Shown here: piece by piece, positions 29,938 through 39,917 of the stretch | Numbering within the stretch: the first letter of the stretch is position 1 | Layout of the letters: each line of letters begins with the position of its first letter | Source: an uncultured Gammaproteobacteria bacterium | GTDB taxonomy: Bacteria > Pseudomonadota > Gammaproteobacteria > Steroidobacterales > Foliamicaceae | DNA length: 64,000 nucleotides | Assembly (NCBI GenBank): GCA_951828235.1 | Contig: OX639965.1 | Span: forward strand, 1,571,191 to 1,635,190 | Direction: 5' to 3' | The notes under the pieces: generated by a model | Databases searched by the model: none | Told to the model about the DNA's origin: nothing | What the model saw: the letters and a program-made list of their open reading frames with translations, nothing else | Translations under genes and position numbers: made by a program

Positions 29938-30307
29938 GGCTGCTTTGCGAGCAAATTGAATTGTTTGTGCTCCACGCAAGAGTTTTTGATGTACAATCAA
30001 GGCCCGTGCACAAAATGGAATATGGGGGGAACCATCCTCAAGCCGATGGTTCTAAGTGCAACGGGGTTTTGTTTTCCCGTGGGCCACGAGTCGCTCGCTA
30101 CTGCTTGGCCGCAGCAAATGAATACTGCTCGAGAGGCGTCTTTAATGTACCGCTCGGCCGCAAAGCAAACGCGAATGATTCGTGCTCTTATAATCCATTG
30201 GATGTATTGCTTGACACGGCGCAAAGCTATACTATTGCGTCTATCCGCCCGGGAGGGATCGGCAAATTATCTAACCAATCGAACTTGCTCGTTAAGGAGG
30301 CAGGCTC
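29938..30307 (+). promoter_or_regulatory. 370-bp leader of the giant adhesin gene
   Basis: No gene is credible here. The stretch is clearly AT-richer than its surroundings. It has TATAAT (30189-30194) just after an 11-bp dyad CGAATGATTCG (30172-30182). TTGACA (30211-30216) is followed by TATACT (30228-30233), a spacing too short for one promoter. CGCAA...TTGCG (about 30220-30238) forms a hairpin. AAGGAGG precedes the ATG by 7 bases. GCAAAGC occurs twice. The layout suits a regulated transcript leader or a structured RNA; no family was recognised. Confidence 0.45.
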
Positions 30308-33300
30308 ATGTCTAACTCAGCAACCGTAATTCAACTCTTGCAGGCTCGCCTGGAAAAGGCGATACGCCGGCGTCGAGAGAATCCATCGCGCGCGGATATT
30401 CTTGTAATTCCCGCCTTGGCGCTCGCGCTGGACGCCTGCGGGGGCGGCGGGTCGCAAAGGCCGACTCCTCCTCCGCCACCACCGCCTCCTCCTCCTCCTC
30501 CGCCCCCTCCGGCTGCGGTGATTACCGCGGACGCTTCCGGGTCCGTGAACGAGAACGCCGATGGCGGAACGGTTGTTTCGGTAGCGACCGAAAACGCCAC
30601 TTCGGTCACGGTCGATGATGAGCGCTTCGAGGTCGCCGACGGCAACCTCAAGCTGAAGGGCGGCACGACCCTCGACTTCGAGTCGGACGCCTCTCCGATC
30701 GAGGTCACCATCACCGCCAGCGGCGATGGTGACTCCGCTACCCATACGGTAAGCGTTTCCATCAACGATGTGAACGAGGGGCCGACGATTTCGGTTGCGG
30801 ACGGCGCCGTGGACGAGAACGACGCAGGCGCTATGGTTGGCGCGGTTACAGCCAGCGACCCGGATGCTGGCGACATGCACACCTACACGGTGAGCGATGA
30901 CCGCTTTGAAGTGGCGGACGGCATGCTGAAGCTCAAGGACGGCATGAGTTTGGATCACGAGGCGGAAGAATCCGTGACCGTGACCGTGACCGTCACGGAC
31001 AGCGGCGATCTTTCGGCTTCCATGGATGTAACCGTTGGGGTCAATGACCTGAACGAGGCCCCCACGATAGAGGCGGCGGACGGTTCCGTGGACGAGAACG
31101 CGGCAGGCGCGATGGTTGGCGCAGTCACGGGTTCCGACGTGGACGACGGCGACACGCAAACTTACTCCGTGAGCGACGACCGCTTTGAAGTGGCCGACGG
31201 TATGCTCAAGCTGAAAGACGGCGTGAGTCTGGACCATGAGACGGACGAATCCGTCGTGGTTACCGTGACCGTCACGGACAGCGGCGATCTTTCGGCTTCC
31301 ATGGATGTAACCGTTGGGGTCAATGACCTGAACGAGGCCCCCACGATAGAGGCGGCGGACGGTTCCGTGGACGAGAACGCGGCAGGCGCGATGGTTGGCG
31401 CAGTCACGGGTTCCGACGTGGACGACGGCGACACGCAAACTTACTCCGTGAGCGACGACCGCTTTGAAGTGGCCGACGGTATGCTCAAGCTGAAAGACGG
31501 CGTGAGTCTGGACCATGAGACGGACGAATCCGTCGTGGTTACCGTGACCGTCACGGACAGCGGCGATCTTTCGGCTTCCATGGATGTAACCGTAACGGTC
31601 AACGACGTCAACGAAGACTTCACGATCGAGGCCGCCGATGGCGCCGTGGACGAGAACGCCGATGGTGCTGCGGTAGGCGCGGTTACGATCACCGACCCGG
31701 ACGCCGTCGACACCCACACCTACGAGGTGAGCGACGATCGCTTTGAGGTCGCAGGCGGTATGCTCAAGCTCAAGGACGGCATGAGCCTGGATTACGAGAC
31801 GGACACTTCCGTCATAGTCACGGTCACAGCCATGGATGAGGGTGGAAACTCCAATTCGGTGGATGTGACAGTCACAGTCAACGATGTCAACGAGGCCCCG
31901 TCCATTTCGGTTGCGGACGGTTCCGTGGACGAGAACGCGGCAGGCGCGATGGTTGGCGCGGTTACAGCCAGCGACCCGGACGCCGGCGACACCGACACCC
32001 ACACCTACACGGTGAGCGATGACCGCTTTGAAGTGGCGGACGGCATGCTGAAACTCAAGGACGGCATGAGCCTGGACCACGAGGCGGCCGGTTCCGTCAA
32101 GGTGACGGTAACCGTCACCGACGACGGCGACCTTTCGGCCAGCGCCGACGTGACCGTCACGGTCAACAACGTCAACGAGGCCCCGAGTGCGCCTGAGCTT
32201 CGCGGATTTGCGCAGTCGGTGGACGAGAACGACGAAGGCTCCGTTATTGCTTCGCTGGAGACCGGTTCGGATCCCGAGGGTGACGCGGTCAGCTTCAGCG
32301 TCGATGACGACCGCTTTGAAGTGATTGCGGGCGGCGTCCTCAAGTTGAAGGACGACGCGTCGCTCAACTACGAAGAGGAAGGCGGTTCCGTGGATATTGT
32401 GGTTACGGCCATGGACCCGAGCGGTCTCATATCCGAGCCGACCATCGTGACGGTGGAGATCGGGGACGTGAACGAAGCGCCCTCGATCATGGCGGCTGAC
32501 GCCGACGTGGACGAGAACGCGGCCGGCGCCGTGCTGAGTGCGATTACGCTGAGCGACCCGGATGCGGGCGACACGCACACCGTGCGGATCAGCGACTTCC
32601 GCTTCACGACCGTTACCGACGAGAGCGGCGGAATGTGGATTGCGCTCAAGGAAGGCGAGAGCCTTGACTTCGAGGACGAAGGGTCCGTAGCGCTCACCTT
32701 GACCGTCACCGACGCCGGTGACCTGTCGGGCACCGTGGACGTGACCATTACGGTCAACGACGTCAACGAGGCCCCCACGATTGAGGCCGCTTCCGGCGCC
32801 GTGGACGAGAACGCGGCCGGTGCGGCCGTGGGCGCAGTCACGGTTTCCGACCCGGACGACGGCGACACCCACACCTACGAGGTGAGCGACGACCGCTTTG
32901 AAGTGGCCGACGGCATGCTCAAGCTGAAAGACGGCGAGAGTCTGGACCATGAGACGGCCGGTTCCGTCACGGTGACGGTAACCGTCACCGACGGCGACCT
33001 TTCGGCCAGCGCCGACGTGACCGTCACGGTCGACAACGTAAACGAGGCCCCGAGTGCGCCTGAGCTTCGCGGACTTCCGCAGTCGGTGGACGAGAACGAC
33101 GAAGGCGCCGTTATTGCTTCGCTGGAGACCGGTTCGGATCCCGAGGGTGACGCGGTCAGCTTCAGCGTCGATGACGACCGCTTTGAAGTGATCGCGGGCG
33201 GCGTCCTCAAGTTGAAGGACGACGCGTCGCTCAACTACGAAGAGGAAGGCGGTTCCGTGGATATTGTGGTTACGGCCATGGACCCGAGCGGTCTCATATC

Positions 33301-36300
33301 CGAGCCGACCATCGTGACGGTGGAGATCGGGGACGTGAACGAAGCGCCCTCGATCATGGCGGCTGACGCCGACGTGGACGAGAACGCGGCCGGCGCCGTG
33401 CTGAGTGCGATTACGCTGAGCGACCCGGATGCGGGCGACACGCACACCGTGCGGATCAGCGACTTCCGCTTCACGACCGTTACCGACGAGAGCGGCGGAA
33501 TGTGGATTGCGCTCAAGGAAGGCGAGAGCCTTGACTTCGAGGACGAAGGGTCCGTAGCGCTCACCTTGACCGTCACCGACGCCGGTGACCTGTCGGGCAC
33601 CGTGGACGTGACCATTACGGTCAACGACGTCAACGAGGCCCCCACGATTGAGGCCGCTTCCGGCGCCGTGGACGAGAACGCGGCCGGTGCGGCCGTGGGC
33701 GCAGTCACGGTTTCCGACCCGGACGACGGCGACACCCACACCTACGAGGTGAGCGACGACCGCTTTGAAGTGGCCGACGGCATGCTCAAGCTGAAAGACG
33801 GCGTGAGTCTGGACCATGAGACGGACGAATCCGTCGTGGTTACCGTGACCGTCGAGGACCGCGGCGAGCTTTCGGCTTCCATGGATGTAACCGTTGGGGT
33901 CAATGACCTGAACGAGGCCCCCACGATTGAGGCGGCGGACGGTTCCGTGGACGAGAACGCGGCCGGTGCGGCCGTGGGCGCGGTCACGGCTTCCGACGTG
34001 GACGACGGCGACACCCACACCTACGAGGTGAGCGACGACCGCTTTGAAGTGGCCGACGGCATGCTCAAGCTGAAAGACGGCGTGAGTCTGGACCATGAGA
34101 CGGCAGAGTCCGTCATGGTTACCGTGACCGTCAGGGACATCGGCGATCTTTCGGCTTCCATGAATGTAACCGTTGGGGTCAACGACCTGAACGAGCAACC
34201 GACCATTTCGGTGGCGGACAGCACCACGCCGGACGGCATGACGGCTTCTTCGACCGTCGCCGAGAACCATTCGGGCGCGCCATTGGGTGAGATCACCTTC
34301 AGCGATCCCGACATGGGCCAGACGCACACGCTTTCGGTGAACGATCCCCGCTTTGAGACCGAGCAGGACGCCAACGGCGGCTGGTGGCTGAAGCTGGAGG
34401 ACACCGAGAGCCTGGACTACGAAACGGAGCAAGAGGTTACGGTCAGGGTTACCGTTACCGACGACGGTGATCCGGAGATGTCCGCGTACGTTGATGTCAA
34501 GATTAATGTCACGGACGGCAACGAAGCGCCGACCGCGCCGACGGTCCGCAACGCGGATTCCCTGAGCGTCGACGAGAACGAAGAGGGCGCGACGATCAGC
34601 ACCCTGGGCGACAGCACCGATCCGGAAGGCAACACGATTTCCTACACGGTGCATGACGACCGCTTCGAGATTACGGACACGTTGGTGCTCAAGCTCATGG
34701 ACGGCGTGAGTCTCGACCATGAGGCGGAAGAAGACGGCTCGGTCACGATCATGTTGACTGCCTCGGACGATCAGACGCCGGCTGGAACTTCTCAGGCGAC
34801 GATGGTTACGATTGCGATCAACGACCTGAACGAGCCGCCGACCGTCAATGGGGAGCTTCCCGACGTCACGGACGGCGCGGCCGGCGAAGCCCTTGGTGTT
34901 GAACCGATCCACCTGGAGGACCTCTTCAGCGATCAGGACGATACCGACTCGCTGTTCACCTACAAGTTGGACGGCGGGCCGGAAGGCTGGAACATGCAGC
35001 TCACGACGGAAACCGTTACCTACACGGCTACGGCTCCGACCGTCAACGACGTGGAGTATGAGTACACGCCTCCCATGGAAGAAGAGGAAGGCGACGGCAT
35101 GGACGACGGCACGAACGGCAACGGCATGGAAGAGGAAGAGGAACCCATGCCCACCGACATCGGCGCCATCTCCTTCACCGACCCGGACACGGGCGCGGCA
35201 ATGGGTCGCGGCGACGAGCACACCTTCTCGGTCGACGACGACCGCTTCCAGATCACCGAAGCCGGCGTGCTTCAGCTCAAGGCCGGCCTGGTGCTTGAGG
35301 AAGACACCGAGGTCATGATCCAGGTAATGGACCGCTACGGCCTGTCCGGCACCGCCACGATCACCATCACGATCGCCACGGAAGAAGAGGAAGGCGAGAA
35401 TGGCATGGACAACGGCATGGACGAGGAAGAGGCGCCGGATCCGGAGACCAAGGACGTCACCTTCATTACCGGCACCATCACCGGAACGCCTCCAGCAGGC
35501 GCGTTCGGCGAATGGACCATTGCGGTTGTAGCCACCGATGACGGCGGCGAATCCGCGCGGGCCGAGTTCGACATCGTCGTCGACGACGGCAACGACGTTC
35601 CCACCGCCATCAACCTGACCAACAGCGACGGCTCGGCCAACCTGCTCTACCAGGTGGAAGTCAACGAGAACGACGAATCGGGCGCGTCCGTGGGCACCCT
35701 GACGGTGGACGACATCGACAGTGTCTACCATCCGTACGGACAGCACGCGTGGGAGGTCGACAACGACAAGTTCGAGATCGTCAACGGCGTGCTGAAGCTC
35801 AAAGCCGGCGAATCGCTGGACCACGAGACAACCCCCTCGACCACCATCACGGTCACCGTAACCGACGACAACGGCGACGGCCTGTCCATCTCCCAGGAAA
35901 TCGTCGTGACGGTCAACAACCGGAACGACGCGCCCGAGGCCATCGACGCGATCGGTAGCTGGTGGGTGGTCGTGCCTGAGGACCTGAGCGCCGACGATGC
36001 GACCAAGGGCCAGTGGTTGAGCTTCTCGCTGGAGACCACAGGTCCCAATGCGGCCTTCACGGACGAAGACGTGACGAATGCCGACGGTGACAAGCTCACC
36101 TACAGCATCGCCAGCGGACCTTCCTGGCTGGAGATCGACCCGGCAACGGGAGCGTTCACCAACAAGGCGGAAACCAAGGCCGCGCCCGGCCGGTACTCCG
36201 TAACGGTGCGCGCCACCGACGAGGGCCAGAACCGCGACGAGGAAGACTCGGACGGCATGCCGACCAACACGGACGGCGCGTACGCCGAAGTCACCTTCGA

Positions 36301-39235
36301 GATCATCGTGGCCGAGTCCGACGAGAACAACGAGGACAACGACGAGCCCGAAGTCACGGTGGAGATACTGAACAACGGCGACTACAACGAAGGCTCCGGC
36401 AAGGTGGCCGTGGCCTATGTGACGGTCGTCGACAACGACTTCGCCCTGGCGCCGCATCCCTATGGCCAACTCGCAAACGACGGCAAGCCGATGCTTGTCA
36501 ATGCCGACACCAACAATGACGGCACCTACGACGAAACCACCGGGTTCGCGGATCAGTTCGAACTGTCCGAGACGTACACGCAGGACGGCAATGCCCGCAC
36601 CTGGACCGTCTATGTCAAGGAAGGCAACACCTTCGATCACGAGACGGAAGACGACATCGAGATAGCGGTGCTGGCCTGGAACGACCTGGACGGCAACGGC
36701 ATGTATGACGCCGGCGAAGGCGATGCCGAAGACATCAACATCGATGTCGAGGACGTCAACGAAGCGCCCGTGTTTGCACTGGGCACTCCGACCAACACGG
36801 CTGCCGACAACAGCGCGACGCTGGAAGCACGTGCCATGGTGGCGATGACGATGACGGCGCCGGCAGTACCGGCGGGAATCGACATCGTCCAGCAGCAGCA
36901 GGAAGATAACAAGACGACGATCTACCTGAACCTGATGGAGCTGTGGAGCGATCCGGACGATGGCGACGACACGGACGATCTGACCTTCACGGTTTCCACG
37001 TCCACCCCGTGGATCCAGGTGGTCGACTTCGGCCAGTGGGAAGACGTACAGAAGGGCCTCGACCGCGAGACCGATGACACCGCCGATGGCGACCCGACCA
37101 ACGACGACGACCCGACCTGGCAGGGGACTGCCCCGACCGACGACGAGGCCTGGGTAGCGATCATCGAGATCGACCGCATGACCAACAACGGTCAGACGGA
37201 CGACGGCCTGGTCACGCTCACGGCCACCGACGAAGGCGGCGAGAGCGCCACGGCGACGATCGTTGTGGACATCACCGACGAGAACGTCACCATCCCGCTG
37301 ACTGTCGATACGAACAATGATGACACTCCGGATGACACGGGAGCGGTTCGTATCAACGGCGTGCTCCGCGAGGGCAACGGCCTGACGATGTCCTTCAACC
37401 ACAGGCTGGATCCCGACTACGCCCAAGGCGGGGAGCCGGTCACGGTGGAGTACACCTGGGAGTTCCTGGACTCGAACGGAGACGTGGACGCCGGCCTGAC
37501 GCAGACCAGCTACGGTTCCCCGGAACCGGTGATGCTTACGCAGGACCATGTGGGCATGCAGGTCCGCGCCACCGTGACGTACTACGATACGGACCCGGCA
37601 AGTGGTGGCGACATCGCTGCCGGCGTGACCGGCGGCACCACCACCCGCATGGGCACCGTTGAAAACGTGCCGGACGCGGGCACGGCGCACATCGTCCTGA
37701 CCACCAGCGGCACCAATATTGTCGCCGAGGTCAATCTCACGGACGAGGACGGCATCGATACGGACGATTCAGACGATGCTGATCCGCCCGTCGGCGACGA
37801 TGTGGGCACTGCGCCGGTCTACACCTGGGAGTCGTCCGTCAACGGCGTCGGCGGCTGGTCCGCGGTGGCCGGCGATGACGATACCAGCGACACGATGGTG
37901 GACCTGGGCGCGGACGGCGGCGGAGGCCATTACTTCCGCCTGGTGATCACCTACCAGGACAACGGTGGCGTCAACGAGCGCAACGTGAGCCAGACCATCA
38001 AGGTGGGCGAGCTCGAAGCTCCCACGACGGCGCCGACCATTACCGGCTCTCTGGCCGCGGGCGGCACGCTGGTCGTGGACTCGGGCGGCGGCTCGGTGCA
38101 GTGGCAGACGATGACACCTGGCGGCTGGGTCAATATCCCCGGCGCCACCGGTGATCTGACGCTGACCAATGCGCATGCCGGCTCGACTTTGCGGGCCCTG
38201 GTGACCTACCGGGATGGCAACGGCGTCACGGCAATCGTGGCTGCTAGCCACCTGGCCGCTGTCGTCGGGGACACCGACAACACGACGCTGGAGATCGCAG
38301 CTCTCGCCAATAACGACCCGGTGAGCCTGGGTAACTACGAGATCGAGGCGACGATCATGAAGCAGGGCGCCAATGACCCGGCAGTGATCACGGTGGTCGA
38401 GGCAACGGTCGATGTGGCCAGCCTCTTCCAGGATGCCGACGGCGACACGCTGGAGTATGACAGCAGCGAGACCGAAGGTCTGGACAACGGCAACTACATC
38501 CGCTTCGACCCGACGACCGGCAAGCTGCTCTACATCACCGACAACCAGAACGGCCAGGGCAACAGCTCGGGCAACGGCTCGGACGGTGGCGGAAACGTGT
38601 TTGCGATCGCTGTCACGGCCGAGGACCCCAGCGGCGGGGAAGCAAGGTCGGCCGTCGGAATCCGGCTGAACGCGCCGCCCACGGAGATCACGGGCACCGC
38701 CACGGCCACGATCGGCGAGACGGAAAGTTCGGCCGCTAACGCCACCTTTGTCGATGACCTGAACGTGCAGGACCACAACAGTCCGACGCACGCCTTCGGT
38801 CAGTACGACTGGGAGGTGAACGATGATCGGTTCACGATCACGGCGAAGGACGACGACAGCAGTCAGGCTGTCCTGGGTCTGAAGGCGGATCAGCCGTTCT
38901 TGACGGATGGCACTGAAGACGGCACGGTCGAGGTCAAGGTCACCGCCACGGAGAAGGCAAGCGGCGAGAGTGTGGACTTCACCGTCACGGTCACGGTCAC
39001 CAACGATTCGGCCCTCGACCCGACCACTCCGGCCACTCCGGACCCGGTGCCCGGCCTGAAGGACGACGAGACCTCTGATGGAACGGACAATGACGAGGTC
39101 GATGACGACACCACCGGCAGTGAGGACACCGACCAGGACGGCGGACTGCCGCCACCTCCGGACCCGGGCATGATGTTCGAAGACGATCTGCTGGATGAAT
39201 TCATTCTCGCAATCGACGACATCGACATCGCCTAA
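30308..39235 (+). CDS. Giant cadherin-repeat adhesin
   Basis: The 2975-residue protein begins with a basic N-terminus, a hydrophobic stretch ending LALALDACGGGG (residues about 32-48) and a run of some 15 prolines. At least 13 cadherin-like repeats of about 93-100 residues fill residues 75-1560, each with VDENAAGA, DDRFEVADGMLKLKDG, LDHE and DVNEAPT-type calcium ligands. Two acidic linkers (about 1590-1615 and 1690-1711) and further divergent repeats with HPYGQ follow, with calcium-loop-like DTNNDGTYD and DLDGNGMYD. The end is DDLLDEFILAIDDIDIA, an acidic/hydrophobic tail of type I secretion style. Classical RTX nonapeptides were not seen. It is probably an exported surface adhesin. Confidence 0.85.
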   Translation: MSNSATVIQLLQARLEKAIRRRRENPSRADILVIPALALALDACGGGGSQRPTPPPPPPPPPPPPPPPAAVITADASGSVNENADGGTVVSVATENATSVTVDDERFEVADGNLKLKGGTTLDFESDASPIEVTITASGDGDSATHTVSVSINDVNEGPTISVADGAVDENDAGAMVGAVTASDPDAGDMHTYTVSDDRFEVADGMLKLKDGMSLDHEAEESVTVTVTVTDSGDLSASMDVTVGVNDLNEAPTIEAADGSVDENAAGAMVGAVTGSDVDDGDTQTYSVSDDRFEVADGMLKLKDGVSLDHETDESVVVTVTVTDSGDLSASMDVTVGVNDLNEAPTIEAADGSVDENAAGAMVGAVTGSDVDDGDTQTYSVSDDRFEVADGMLKLKDGVSLDHETDESVVVTVTVTDSGDLSASMDVTVTVNDVNEDFTIEAADGAVDENADGAAVGAVTITDPDAVDTHTYEVSDDRFEVAGGMLKLKDGMSLDYETDTSVIVTVTAMDEGGNSNSVDVTVTVNDVNEAPSISVADGSVDENAAGAMVGAVTASDPDAGDTDTHTYTVSDDRFEVADGMLKLKDGMSLDHEAAGSVKVTVTVTDDGDLSASADVTVTVNNVNEAPSAPELRGFAQSVDENDEGSVIASLETGSDPEGDAVSFSVDDDRFEVIAGGVLKLKDDASLNYEEEGGSVDIVVTAMDPSGLISEPTIVTVEIGDVNEAPSIMAADADVDENAAGAVLSAITLSDPDAGDTHTVRISDFRFTTVTDESGGMWIALKEGESLDFEDEGSVALTLTVTDAGDLSGTVDVTITVNDVNEAPTIEAASGAVDENAAGAAVGAVTVSDPDDGDTHTYEVSDDRFEVADGMLKLKDGESLDHETAGSVTVTVTVTDGDLSASADVTVTVDNVNEAPSAPELRGLPQSVDENDEGAVIASLETGSDPEGDAVSFSVDDDRFEVIAGGVLKLKDDASLNYEEEGGSVDIVVTAMDPSGLISEPTIVTVEIGDVNEAPSIMAADADVDENAAGAVLSAITLSDPDAGDTHTVRISDFRFTTVTDESGGMWIALKEGESLDFEDEGSVALTLTVTDAGDLSGTVDVTITVNDVNEAPTIEAASGAVDENAAGAAVGAVTVSDPDDGDTHTYEVSDDRFEVADGMLKLKDGVSLDHETDESVVVTVTVEDRGELSASMDVTVGVNDLNEAPTIEAADGSVDENAAGAAVGAVTASDVDDGDTHTYEVSDDRFEVADGMLKLKDGVSLDHETAESVMVTVTVRDIGDLSASMNVTVGVNDLNEQPTISVADSTTPDGMTASSTVAENHSGAPLGEITFSDPDMGQTHTLSVNDPRFETEQDANGGWWLKLEDTESLDYETEQEVTVRVTVTDDGDPEMSAYVDVKINVTDGNEAPTAPTVRNADSLSVDENEEGATISTLGDSTDPEGNTISYTVHDDRFEITDTLVLKLMDGVSLDHEAEEDGSVTIMLTASDDQTPAGTSQATMVTIAINDLNEPPTVNGELPDVTDGAAGEALGVEPIHLEDLFSDQDDTDSLFTYKLDGGPEGWNMQLTTETVTYTATAPTVNDVEYEYTPPMEEEEGDGMDDGTNGNGMEEEEEPMPTDIGAISFTDPDTGAAMGRGDEHTFSVDDDRFQITEAGVLQLKAGLVLEEDTEVMIQVMDRYGLSGTATITITIATEEEEGENGMDNGMDEEEAPDPETKDVTFITGTITGTPPAGAFGEWTIAVVATDDGGESARAEFDIVVDDGNDVPTAINLTNSDGSANLLYQVEVNENDESGASVGTLTVDDIDSVYHPYGQHAWEVDNDKFEIVNGVLKLKAGESLDHETTPSTTITVTVTDDNGDGLSISQEIVVTVNNRNDAPEAIDAIGSWWVVVPEDLSADDATKGQWLSFSLETTGPNAAFTDEDVTNADGDKLTYSIASGPSWLEIDPATGAFTNKAETKAAPGRYSVTVRATDEGQNRDEEDSDGMPTNTDGAYAEVTFEIIVAESDENNEDNDEPEVTVEILNNGDYNEGSGKVAVAYVTVVDNDFALAPHPYGQLANDGKPMLVNADTNNDGTYDETTGFADQFELSETYTQDGNARTWTVYVKEGNTFDHETEDDIEIAVLAWNDLDGNGMYDAGEGDAEDINIDVEDVNEAPVFALGTPTNTAADNSATLEARAMVAMTMTAPAVPAGIDIVQQQQEDNKTTIYLNLMELWSDPDDGDDTDDLTFTVSTSTPWIQVVDFGQWEDVQKGLDRETDDTADGDPTNDDDPTWQGTAPTDDEAWVAIIEIDRMTNNGQTDDGLVTLTATDEGGESATATIVVDITDENVTIPLTVDTNNDDTPDDTGAVRINGVLREGNGLTMSFNHRLDPDYAQGGEPVTVEYTWEFLDSNGDVDAGLTQTSYGSPEPVMLTQDHVGMQVRATVTYYDTDPASGGDIAAGVTGGTTTRMGTVENVPDAGTAHIVLTTSGTNIVAEVNLTDEDGIDTDDSDDADPPVGDDVGTAPVYTWESSVNGVGGWSAVAGDDDTSDTMVDLGADGGGGHYFRLVITYQDNGGVNERNVSQTIKVGELEAPTTAPTITGSLAAGGTLVVDSGGGSVQWQTMTPGGWVNIPGATGDLTLTNAHAGSTLRALVTYRDGNGVTAIVAASHLAAVVGDTDNTTLEIAALANNDPVSLGNYEIEATIMKQGANDPAVITVVEATVDVASLFQDADGDTLEYDSSETEGLDNGNYIRFDPTTGKLLYITDNQNGQGNSSGNGSDGGGNVFAIAVTAEDPSGGEARSAVGIRLNAPPTEITGTATATIGETESSAANATFVDDLNVQDHNSPTHAFGQYDWEVNDDRFTITAKDDDSSQAVLGLKADQPFLTDGTEDGTVEVKVTATEKASGESVDFTVTVTVTNDSALDPTTPATPDPVPGLKDDETSDGTDNDEVDDDTTGSEDTDQDGGLPPPPDPGMMFEDDLLDEFILAIDDIDIA
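31051..31591 (+). repeat. 279-bp tandem duplication in adhesin
   Basis: The 279 bases at 31051-31329 recur almost exactly from 31330 to about 31591; one cadherin unit is 93 residues. Similarity also reaches back to about 30975. Near-identity including third codon bases indicates recent duplication or conversion. Confidence 0.85.
32181..33914 (+). repeat. 867-bp tandem duplication in adhesin
   Basis: A block of three cadherin units (32181-33047) is repeated at 33048-33914 with a period of 867 bp (289 residues). The first 755 bases differ at only a handful of positions (for example GFAQ against GLPQ); the copies drift apart near the end. Confidence 0.88.
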
Positions 39236-39256
39236 ACCAACAGCAACTCACGTTGC

Positions 39257-39290
39257 AAAGCGGCGGGCTATATGCCCGCCGCTTTTTTTT
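39257..39290 (+). terminator. Rho-independent terminator of adhesin
   Basis: AAAGCGGCGGGC, loop TATAT, GCCCGCCGCTTT and a run of eight T: an 11-12-bp GC-rich stem and U-tract, 20 bases after the adhesin stop. Confidence 0.9.
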
Positions 39291-39291
39291 G

Positions 39292-39345
39292 GGAGGAGCG
39301 AGGGCTTCCAGCCCTCGACGAGGATAGGGTGTCCTCGTTCCCAGC
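39292..39345. repeat. REP-like imperfect palindrome
   Basis: GGGAGGAGCGAGGGCTTCCAGCCCTCG and its reverse partner CGAGGATAGGGTGTCCTCGTTCCCA make a stem of the dispersed GC-rich family. Confidence 0.45.
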
Positions 39346-39363
39346 CCCACCCAAGAAGCGCAG

Positions 39364-39630
39364 GTGGGTCAACCCGAAAATGGGGGTCATGCAATCCCGA
39401 TAAGTCTCGAAGGTACGGATCTGTCATTCGACGGGACGGTTTCCAGTGGGGACCTCGACGGCGATGGCCGCCCAAAACTGATCCTCGGGACTCATGCCCC
39501 CGACGATTTGGCTTCCCGTTCCGCATACATAATCTCAACGGCGCAGCTGGCCGACGCCGACCTTCGCGATGGCGCTCCGGATCGCTCCATCACCCTGAAT
39601 TCGATCACCAGATACCTCGCCTCGGATTAA
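39364..39630 (+). pseudogene. FG-GAP/integrin-alpha-like fragment
   Basis: An 88-codon frame contains one FG-GAP-type blade: SGDLDGDGRPKLILGTHAPDDLASRSAYIIS. Real FG-GAP proteins have several blades and a signal peptide, neither of which is present. This is most likely the relic of a larger surface protein. No other gene is seen between the terminator at 39290 and the promoter at 39756. Confidence 0.55.
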
Positions 39631-39755
39631 TCCTTCCTGGCAAAGAGTGCTTTCAGCCCGATGTTCATCCATTTGACAGCTCCGGCCGGCATGGCCTGCA
39701 TAAGGTGGGCCTTGCCCTCTGACGGAAATGCTCACGCTCGACTACGAATTTCCGC

Positions 39756-39785
39756 TTGACGCGGCGCGCGTGCGCAAGTTATAAC
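39756..39785 (+). promoter_or_regulatory. Promoter of truncated coiled-coil gene (copy 1)
   Basis: TTGACG (39756-39761), an 18-bp spacer, then TATAAC (39780-39785). The arrangement matches the promoters at 41228, 51886 and 62872. Confidence 0.65.
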
Positions 39786-39806
39786 CGGCTGCGGGAGGAT
39801 CGGCCG

Positions 39807-39917
39807 GCCTCGCCGGTCCAGGGAATTCACAAGGAGTGCGAATATGGCGCAAGCATCATTCGACGCGGTCTCGGCGACCCGGCGCCTCAAGGATGCAGGG
39901 TTCGGGGCCGAGCAGGC
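39807..39917 (+). repeat. 111-bp exact direct repeat, left copy
   Basis: These 111 bases are identical to 41279-41389, offset 1472. Ungapped weaker similarity extends left to about 39733. It spans the Shine-Dalgarno site and first 25 codons of the coiled-coil gene. Confidence 0.92.

Noticed and set aside
30040..30190. Possible tmRNA or other named RNA in the adhesin leader
   Set aside because: GCAAAC-like sequence recalls a tag start, but the tRNA-like ends and a sensible tag frame are missing. Only a general leader annotation is kept.
29956..30315. 119-codon frame upstream of the adhesin
   Set aside because: The composition is not protein-like for this genome, it has no Shine-Dalgarno and it covers the promoter-like elements.
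30975..34200. Long-period repeats as a possible CRISPR or satellite array
   Set aside because: The units are coding cadherin domains with intact frame and domain signatures.
30317..37690. 2457-codon open frame on the minus strand
   Set aside because: It is antisense to the cadherin array. The repeat units carry the same stop-free antisense frame again and again, and the translation is low-complexity Val/His/Arg with no domain.
39697..39730. TTGACA followed by TGCATAA as a further coiled-coil-type promoter
   Set aside because: The -10 box is poor and spacing does not match 18 bp to a TATAA element. No gene of the family follows directly.
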